The position numbers and the translations under genes were made by a program. A stretch of DNA of 30,549 nt. Source: Coemansia sp. RSA 1804 (taxonomy: Eukaryota; Kickxellomycota; Kickxellomycetes; Kickxellales; Kickxellaceae). Below the pieces are notes generated by a model. That model made no database searches and was not told the origin of the DNA. It worked only from the letters and a program-made list of their open reading frames with translations. Position 1 is the first letter of the stretch. Every line of letters begins with the position of its first letter. Below, piece after piece: positions 25,902 through 30,549 of the stretch. The DNA is taken from contig JANBTH010000151.1 of assembly GCA_027578815.1 (NCBI GenBank), forward strand, positions 1 through 30,549. The letters run 5' to 3'.

Positions 25902-27080
25902 ATGTCAAAGGAAAAGCCTGTGGTTTCAGCGGTGGACGGCACCCTGACCAAGAGCGACGACCAGCAAATAGCAGATCATTACGATTCAGCAGCAATAGAA
26001 GCGATATCCGCAATAGCCGAGGCCGCAAGGGACAAAACTGAGTCTAATGGATCTTTGCATGAGGATGACGACGATGATGAGAGTCAAGACGTTGCCAAGC
26101 TCTTTCCTCCTCTGACAAAGGAGGAGGTTATTAACTGCATGTTTTCTTCGTGGTACCCAAAGCTTCAGGATGCAACCTTTAAGTCAGAGATTATAATGCC
26201 ACTCGAAAAGAACTTTCTGACGTATCTGCTTAGCGATGGCGTGTTTTTGCCCGATAGCGAGGCAAACCCAGTGTTTAGCGGAGAGTTTGAGGAGCACGGG
26301 ATCTCGAAATACGACGATATGGAGTGGAGCGAAGAGGACGAGCCAACAGCCGGTATTGATATCGAGAGCACAACCGCAGAAATCCGCCAAGTCATTAAGG
26401 AGCTTGGCGGCACGGTATTTCCGCGCATGAACTGGAGCTCACCTAGAGACGCTGTGCATATGACTACTTCGGACTCGCTAAAGTGCACCAATCCGTCGCA
26501 GATATACTTGCTTCTAAAGAGTAGTTATAACATTGCCAGCGATATTGAAAATGGTCGCTACATGCCACGCGAGCAACTTGGTGAGTTTACGCCTGAGCTT
26601 GTGCTACGCCAGTGGTGCAATTTGGTACCGTCCATGGAGTTCCGCTGCTTTGTCAAGGATCGCAACATTGTTGCCATATCCCAAATTGATCCACACTACT
26701 ATGATTTTCTCGAGGGTATGACTTCCGAGATTTTGGCCAAGATCAGCGAGCTGTTTGAAGCACACATTCGTCCAAATTTCTCTTTGTCTAACTATTGCTT
26801 TGACGCGTATATAGCTCGCACAACCGATAAGACCTACATAGTTGATCTTGAGCCTTGGACGCACACAGTAGAACCAATTCTATTTGAGTGGGAAGAGCTG
26901 CTGGAGATGAACCACGATGGCTTGCCGGAGATACGGTTTTTTCCTGACAATGTCAATACGATGAGATACTTTACAAGAAAACGCTCGACGAATAGATATC
27001 CTGTGGAGATGACCAGTACAACATTCCAGGACACTCTATCCCAGCTCATTGCACAAACAAAAGACCAAGCGCAGATATAA
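25902..27080 (+). CDS. CDC123: Cell division cycle protein 123 (CDC123/D123), eIF2 assembly factor
   Basis: 392-residue homologue of CDC123, an ATP-grasp-like protein that helps assemble the eIF2 alpha-beta-gamma trimer and is needed for translation initiation and cell-cycle entry. An acidic N-terminal tail (~35-65) is followed by family motifs: INCMFSSWYPKLQD, VFPRMNWSSPRDA, LKCTNPSQIYLLLKSS, LVLRQWCNLVPSMEFRCFV (conserved Arg-rich nucleotide-binding core) and IVDLEPWTHTVEPILFEWEEL near the end. Length fits (yeast 360, human 336) with a modest acidic extension. ATG 25902 is the first in frame. It converges with TFIIF beta, 85 bp between stops. Assignment is secure. Confidence 0.95.
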   Translation: MSKEKPVVSAVDGTLTKSDDQQIADHYDSAAIEAISAIAEAARDKTESNGSLHEDDDDDESQDVAKLFPPLTKEEVINCMFSSWYPKLQDATFKSEIIMPLEKNFLTYLLSDGVFLPDSEANPVFSGEFEEHGISKYDDMEWSEEDEPTAGIDIESTTAEIRQVIKELGGTVFPRMNWSSPRDAVHMTTSDSLKCTNPSQIYLLLKSSYNIASDIENGRYMPREQLGEFTPELVLRQWCNLVPSMEFRCFVKDRNIVAISQIDPHYYDFLEGMTSEILAKISELFEAHIRPNFSLSNYCFDAYIARTTDKTYIVDLEPWTHTVEPILFEWEELLEMNHDGLPEIRFFPDNVNTMRYFTRKRSTNRYPVEMTSTTFQDTLSQLIAQTKDQAQI

Positions 27081-27106
27081 GCAGTCTCTTTACAAACCTG
27101 GCGCTT

Positions 27107-27112
27107 TTTATT
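27107..27112 (-). terminator. Poly(A) signal (AATAAA, minus) for TFIIF beta
   Basis: TTTATT on the plus strand, i.e. AATAAA on minus, about 54 nt past the TFIIF beta stop in the convergent gap with CDC123. Confidence 0.4.
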
Positions 27113-27165
27113 AAAGTTTCTAATCGAAAGATATGAGAGACAAAGAGGAAAGAATTAAAGAAAGA

Positions 27166-28191
27166 TTAGACATCCTCAAAATCATCGTCCTCGTTGATGT
27201 TGTCAATGCCATTCATGTCTTCATCCGATGCAGCGTCCTTTCCAGCGCCTCCAGCAGATGAAGAAGCGCCGTTTCCAGCAGCACCCGCTTCGCTCATAGC
27301 GTTGGCAGATGCTGAAGCTTCCTCCCCAGTTAGCTTCTTGAACTCGGGCTTAAGGCTATAGGTGCCCGTATATGGCCCTCGTTTGTTGAGCTTTGCAATT
27401 TCCAAAAGCACTTCTTTCAGGAATGCAGTTGGCTGTCTTGTGTGTTCTACGAGTCCCTTGAGAGACCAGTACGGATACTTTTCAAAGCTTGCAAACAGCA
27501 TGTTCATCAGGTCCTTACGGTCCATGCGTGCTAGCTTGGTGTCTGTTTTGGCTTTCTTCTGGGCAGTCTCAAACCCGCCACTATTTGCCTTAAGCATGCT
27601 TCTGTTGTAGTGACTCTCGCTGCTTGCTTGGACCTTTCGAGAATTCTTGTGCTGGTCTAAAATGCGCTTTCGCATTATCCGTCTATACTCGTCTGTGTAG
27701 TCTGGTGTGACCGTGCATTCATGGTGGACAGTCCCCGTCATTGAAATTGGCACGGCCTTGTTTGCCTGCGACGAGGTTGGTTTAACGACCTCGTTTGGGT
27801 CTCGTGCTTCAGAAAATATAAACATGTTGCGCACCTTCTCGTTTGTCACTTGCATTCGGTACATCTTTGGTATGTCGCTGTACTCTGGCGAGTCCTGAAG
27901 CATGATTGCTATTCTGCTGCCGCTTTTATCAGGCTCATCGTATATGCGTATTTTGCCTATCTGGACACCATCGCTTTTCTGCTGCTTCCATTTGTCTGCA
28001 AGGAATTGCGGTACTTTCACCAGCCACACTTTGCTGTCAAGTTTGTCCATGTTGACCTCTCCGATTTCATCGTCTTCAAGCTCATCGGCATCTTCATTCT
28101 TTGGAATTTTGGAGGAATTGGCTAGGTTTTCCTCCTCTTCCAGCCCATTGTAAAGCTCTGGCTTTTTTGTGTCTTCTGTGTTGGAGAGCAT
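27166..28191 (-). CDS. TFG2: Transcription initiation factor IIF beta subunit (RAP30/TFG2)
   Basis: 341-residue small subunit of TFIIF, which escorts RNA polymerase II into the preinitiation complex and stabilises start-site selection. After an acidic tail (~1-45) comes the TFIIF dimerisation barrel starting SKVWLVKVPQFLADKW and including GKIRIYDEPDKSGSRIAIML, with TVHHECTVTPDYTDEYRRIMRKR as linker. A winged-helix DNA-binding domain follows (MLFASFEKYPYWSLKGLVEH..PTAFLKEVLLEIA..GPYTGTYSLKPEF). A low-complexity Gly/Ala/Asp tail ends DFEDV. The ATG at 28191 is the first ATG in the frame. Yeast TFG2 is 400 residues; this is slightly shorter, with no missing core element. Confidence 0.95.
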   Translation of the reverse strand: MLSNTEDTKKPELYNGLEEEENLANSSKIPKNEDADELEDDEIGEVNMDKLDSKVWLVKVPQFLADKWKQQKSDGVQIGKIRIYDEPDKSGSRIAIMLQDSPEYSDIPKMYRMQVTNEKVRNMFIFSEARDPNEVVKPTSSQANKAVPISMTGTVHHECTVTPDYTDEYRRIMRKRILDQHKNSRKVQASSESHYNRSMLKANSGGFETAQKKAKTDTKLARMDRKDLMNMLFASFEKYPYWSLKGLVEHTRQPTAFLKEVLLEIAKLNKRGPYTGTYSLKPEFKKLTGEEASASANAMSEAGAAGNGASSSAGGAGKDAASDEDMNGIDNINEDDDFEDV

Positions 28192-28978
28192 GGTCAGCAA
28201 TGTCTTGTTCAACGCGTATGTGATGTGCTCACTTGTACTTTTGTAAAAAATACAGATTTATTAGAACAGGAAAAGCAAAAGACGAAAAGAAAAGAAAAAT
28301 GTGGAAATGACGACTCAGAAAAAGCCACCCTTTTCCTTTGACCACTTTGATTTAATTCACATTTTTATTTGAAATTCTGTCTAATTCCCATTCATCAAAT
28401 TATCTTGCTATAAATGTAATTAACCATTTTGTAAAGGGGCTGCTTTCAAGCAACATCCATTCTATGTTAACTGATATACCAGAATAACGCTTAGTTGAGA
28501 GTTCATTTGCACTGCAACGGGCAGCTCTTTTGACCCGTCTCCTTTTGTTTGAGCTTTGTTTAAAGGCAAACGGGTTCTTTGTGTGGATACAGCTGGTCTA
28601 TTGACCAAAAGCAATATTATTTTATATTCTGGCTTTCCTTTGCATTTAAAGTTTCAACTTTGCATAAAGTAGGTTGTTGAAAAGAGCAGATGGATATAGA
28701 TAAAAAAAGTCTGGTTAAATTTTATTCTGCAAAACAAAAGAATGACAATGCCAAGTCTCGCTTGACAACAGAATTGTTTGTTGTAAAGGCAGCTATGCTA
28801 TATATACCGTACACAGGTCTGGGGCTGTTTTACATTTCCATTGCTGTTATTATTGGAAGCAAAAGGCTATTCTGCAACTTTTATTATCATTGTTCTCAAA
28901 CACTTTTATTGTTTTTTAATCAGCGTAAGCCAAATCAACTATTCAAAAAACATCCGATACAACTACACTCGTGTAAAC
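28192..28978. promoter_or_regulatory. Divergent gap between TFIIF beta and the PDX1-like gene
   Basis: 787 bp, the longest gap between divergent genes here, AT-rich. A plus-strand ORF starting ATG 28690 overlaps the PDX1-like start in another frame and looks random. Several short GC inverted repeats (ACGGG/CCCGT, 28517-28538) are seen. No RNA gene found. Confidence 0.4.
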
Positions 28979-29869
28979 ATGCCTTTGTCATCCAATGCAG
29001 AGACACGGGAGCTCTGGGCAGACAAGATTCGGTTTGCAAATACACTTAAAGGCGGTGCAATATTCTGCGTGTATAACCAGGCCCAGGCCAAAATATGCGA
29101 AAAGGTTGGTGCAAAAGCATTAATTGCAGTTGGTAGTAGTGCAAATGGTGGTGGTGGCGATAGTGATAGTGATGATGATGATGATGACGTTGATGTGTAC
29201 CGGATGGCAGACCCTGGCTTAACAAAATCCATTATGGATTGTGTCGCATTGCCAGTGTTTGGACGTGTTCGCGTGGGACATGAAATGGAGGCCCGGATTA
29301 CTCAGCATCTCTGCGTGGATGGCATCCACGAGTATGACAAACTGACGGCCGCAGCAGACGCCGGTGTACATATTGCAAAGCTTCAATACAAGGTTCCCTT
29401 TATCTGCGCTGCCGCAAATCTAGGCGAAGCGCTTCAGCGAATTTCAGAAGGTGCTTCTATGCTTCATACAAAAGGAGGCAGTGTTGCGGACAATCCAAAC
29501 GTTGCCGCCTCTGTAACTGAGTTAAAAAGGATAAACACTCAGATAAAGAAAGCTGTGAGCAAGCTTAACAACAAGACAGAACTCAAGGCATATGCAAAAG
29601 AGATTGGCGCTCCTTTCAGTTACCTAGAACAAGTGGCAAAGCGTGGAAGCCTCCCTGTTCCGCTGTTTGGTCATGGTGGTGTGGTTGAGCCAGCCGATGC
29701 CGCCTATCTGATGACTCAAAAGTGCGACGGTCTTATTATCAGTGCTAATGTGTTGACTAGTATGGATTCGCAGCGACGCGCACTTGGCATGGTAATGGCA
29801 GTGGAAAACCCAACCAACTACGAGATGCTTGCCAAGATTTCTGAAAACTTGGGTGTGCCTCCATTTTGA
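28979..29869 (+). CDS. PDX1/SNZ-family protein, probable catalytically inactive paralogue
   Basis: 296 residues, the normal length of PdxS/PDX1/SNZ, the synthase subunit of PLP synthase that builds pyridoxal 5'-phosphate from ribose 5-phosphate, glyceraldehyde 3-phosphate and ammonia. The fold is recognisable throughout: LKGGAIFCVYN, MADPGLTKSIMD, VGHEMEAR, KVPFICAAANLGEALQRISEGASM, KEIGAPFSYLEQVA, FGHGGVVEPADAAYLM. Catalytic positions are altered. The Asp of the DVVN motif is Cys30; the Schiff-base Lys of AK(V/A)RIGH is Arg96 (GRVRVGH); the Asp of IDES is His117 (IHEY). The second lysine (HTKG, K165) remains. The GTGD phosphate loop is lost (GSVAD), and an acidic Gly/Asp insert occupies 52-73. 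An inactive, possibly regulatory subunit is the simplest reading, as for Arabidopsis PDX1.2. ATG 28979 gives the family start; upstream ATGs are in poor context. Confidence 0.9.
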   Translation: MPLSSNAETRELWADKIRFANTLKGGAIFCVYNQAQAKICEKVGAKALIAVGSSANGGGGDSDSDDDDDDVDVYRMADPGLTKSIMDCVALPVFGRVRVGHEMEARITQHLCVDGIHEYDKLTAAADAGVHIAKLQYKVPFICAAANLGEALQRISEGASMLHTKGGSVADNPNVAASVTELKRINTQIKKAVSKLNNKTELKAYAKEIGAPFSYLEQVAKRGSLPVPLFGHGGVVEPADAAYLMTQKCDGLIISANVLTSMDSQRRALGMVMAVENPTNYEMLAKISENLGVPPF

Positions 29870-30177
29870 TAAGCTGCTAATTGATCATTTAGTTTTTAAG
29901 GTTTATTTGGAACAACATTTGAAGATAATTTATTGATAATGAATTATATCCAATATGTGAATAAAACTAAAAGAATCTGTATTTTATATTACAAAACAAA
30001 ATAGCAAACGAGTAACAAAAGTTTTGCGTTTCATGGAATTACACGGTGCTCAGACACAGAATGTTTGGCATCTACACCTACTTTTTATTGGGGTTTCTTT
30101 TCTTAGACAAAGCCTTTGGAATGGGAATTTGATTGCAGTTCTTAACCTACGTTAAGCTGTTGATGGTCTAAAGAGAA
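29870..30177. other. 3' region of the PDX1-like gene, no gene seen
   Basis: About 308 bp, AT-rich, with AATAAA at 29960-29965 (91 nt past the stop) as the likely poly(A) signal. No ORF or RNA gene supported. Confidence 0.4.
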
Positions 30178-30348
30178 ATGACCGGATTCCTGAGTGGTTT
30201 CAAAAATGCACAGCCGCTGTTTCATCTTCTTTGGCAGACACCGATTCTTTTGCTATTAGCCGCTGTGATTACTGGAAGCAATTTGCATCTAAGCAAACAA
30301 TACAAACTATTTAAAATAATTGCAAAGCGGGTGAAAAGAAGGCATTAA
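30178..30348 (+). CDS. Possible small membrane protein, 56 residues
   Basis: ATG..TAA ORF of 57 codons. It has one hydrophobic span (TPILLLLAAVITGSNL, ~20-36) and a strongly basic C-terminus (KIIAKRVKRRH), a pattern seen in small mitochondrial or ER tail-anchored proteins. I do not recognise a family, and a chance ORF in an otherwise gene-free stretch is possible. Confidence 0.25.
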   Translation: MTGFLSGFKNAQPLFHLLWQTPILLLLAAVITGSNLHLSKQYKLFKIIAKRVKRRH

Positions 30349-30394
30349 AGCATTTTTAGAATGGATGTTCTTATCCTAACCAAAGCACTGGATT

Positions 30395-30549
30395 TTAAAG
30401 AGCAAGCATTTTTATTGCTGCTTTCAATGCTGCCAAATAGCCAACGCCAGCAACTGTTTTTGACCTGTGCAGATACAAGATCATTCTGTGCGCATAGACT
30501 GTTGTTCTGAAGCTGGTTGGTTTCACAAGATGTGGTAATGCGAAAAGGG
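30395..30549 (-). CDS. Possible C-terminal end of a minus-strand gene cut by the right edge
   Basis: A minus-strand frame is open from the window edge to a TAA at 30395-30397, about 50 codons ending YLAALKAAIKMLAL. Composition is plausible (hydrophobic, Ala/Leu/Lys) but there is no recognisable motif, and the length is too short to exclude chance. Confidence 0.2.
   Translation of the reverse strand, partial: LFALPHLVKPTSFRTTVYAHRMILYLHRSKTVAGVGYLAALKAAIKMLAL

Noticed and set aside
28690..29049. 119-codon ORF upstream of and overlapping the PDX1-like start
   Set aside because: Different frame from the PDX1-like gene, random composition, no motif; it lies in promoter/leader DNA.
1..30549. tRNA genes and CRISPR arrays
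   Set aside because: I looked for GGTTCRANNCC-type B boxes on both strands and for regularly spaced repeats, and found none I could support; no folding program was available.

Overview
The window looks like about 30.5 kb of a compact, intron-poor fungal chromosome. Sixteen or so protein genes sit on both strands, mostly as single open exons, with short intergenic gaps, T/C-rich promoters and typical fungal housekeeping families. The three introns I can place have GT..AG ends. The gene set and architecture suggest an early-diverging fungus, perhaps of the Kickxellomycotina/Coemansia type; that placement is inference only.

Layout, left to right. A vacuolar-type alkaline phosphatase (minus, cut by the left edge, one intron) lies next to exosome cap subunit RRP40 (minus). 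RRP40 shares a divergent promoter with PEX19 (plus). PEX19 is followed on the same strand by an ATG14-like autophagy protein and the farnesyltransferase/GGTase-I alpha subunit. A RAI1/DXO decapping enzyme (minus) converges on the latter. A gene-poor, AT-rich stretch (about 7.9-10.0 kb) holds only an Ala/Lys-rich small ORF and an unrecognised coiled-coil gene with an internal repeat. Then come eIF5B (minus, interrupted by a 386-residue intein in its GTPase P-loop), an ArfGAP with two UBA domains (minus, one intron), NADH-cytochrome b5 reductase (plus), a CRAL-TRIO/Sec14 protein (minus), a RUS/DUF647 family protein (minus), an RNF10-like RING protein (plus), a 5S rRNA gene (minus), CDC123 (plus), TFIIF beta (minus), and a PDX1/SNZ-like protein (plus) that appears catalytically dead. 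The right end has no secure gene.

The most notable items are: (1) an intein inside the GHVDTGK/T motif of nuclear eIF5B, with both splice junctions legible; (2) an N-terminal, apparently NAD-binding-deficient sirtuin-like domain fused to an RNF10-type RING protein in one uninterrupted reading frame; (3) a PDX1 homologue in which the ribose-phosphate Schiff-base lysine is arginine and several other active-site residues are changed, with an acidic insert; (4) a dispersed 5S rRNA gene whose 5' end abuts one copy of a perfect 18-bp direct repeat, the other copy lying 410 bp away, as if a 5S-headed segment had inserted behind the RNF10-like gene. Functionally, RRP40 and RAI1 serve RNA decay, eIF5B and CDC123 serve translation initiation, and PEX19 (with a CaaX box) and the farnesyltransferase alpha subunit are plausible substrate and enzyme.
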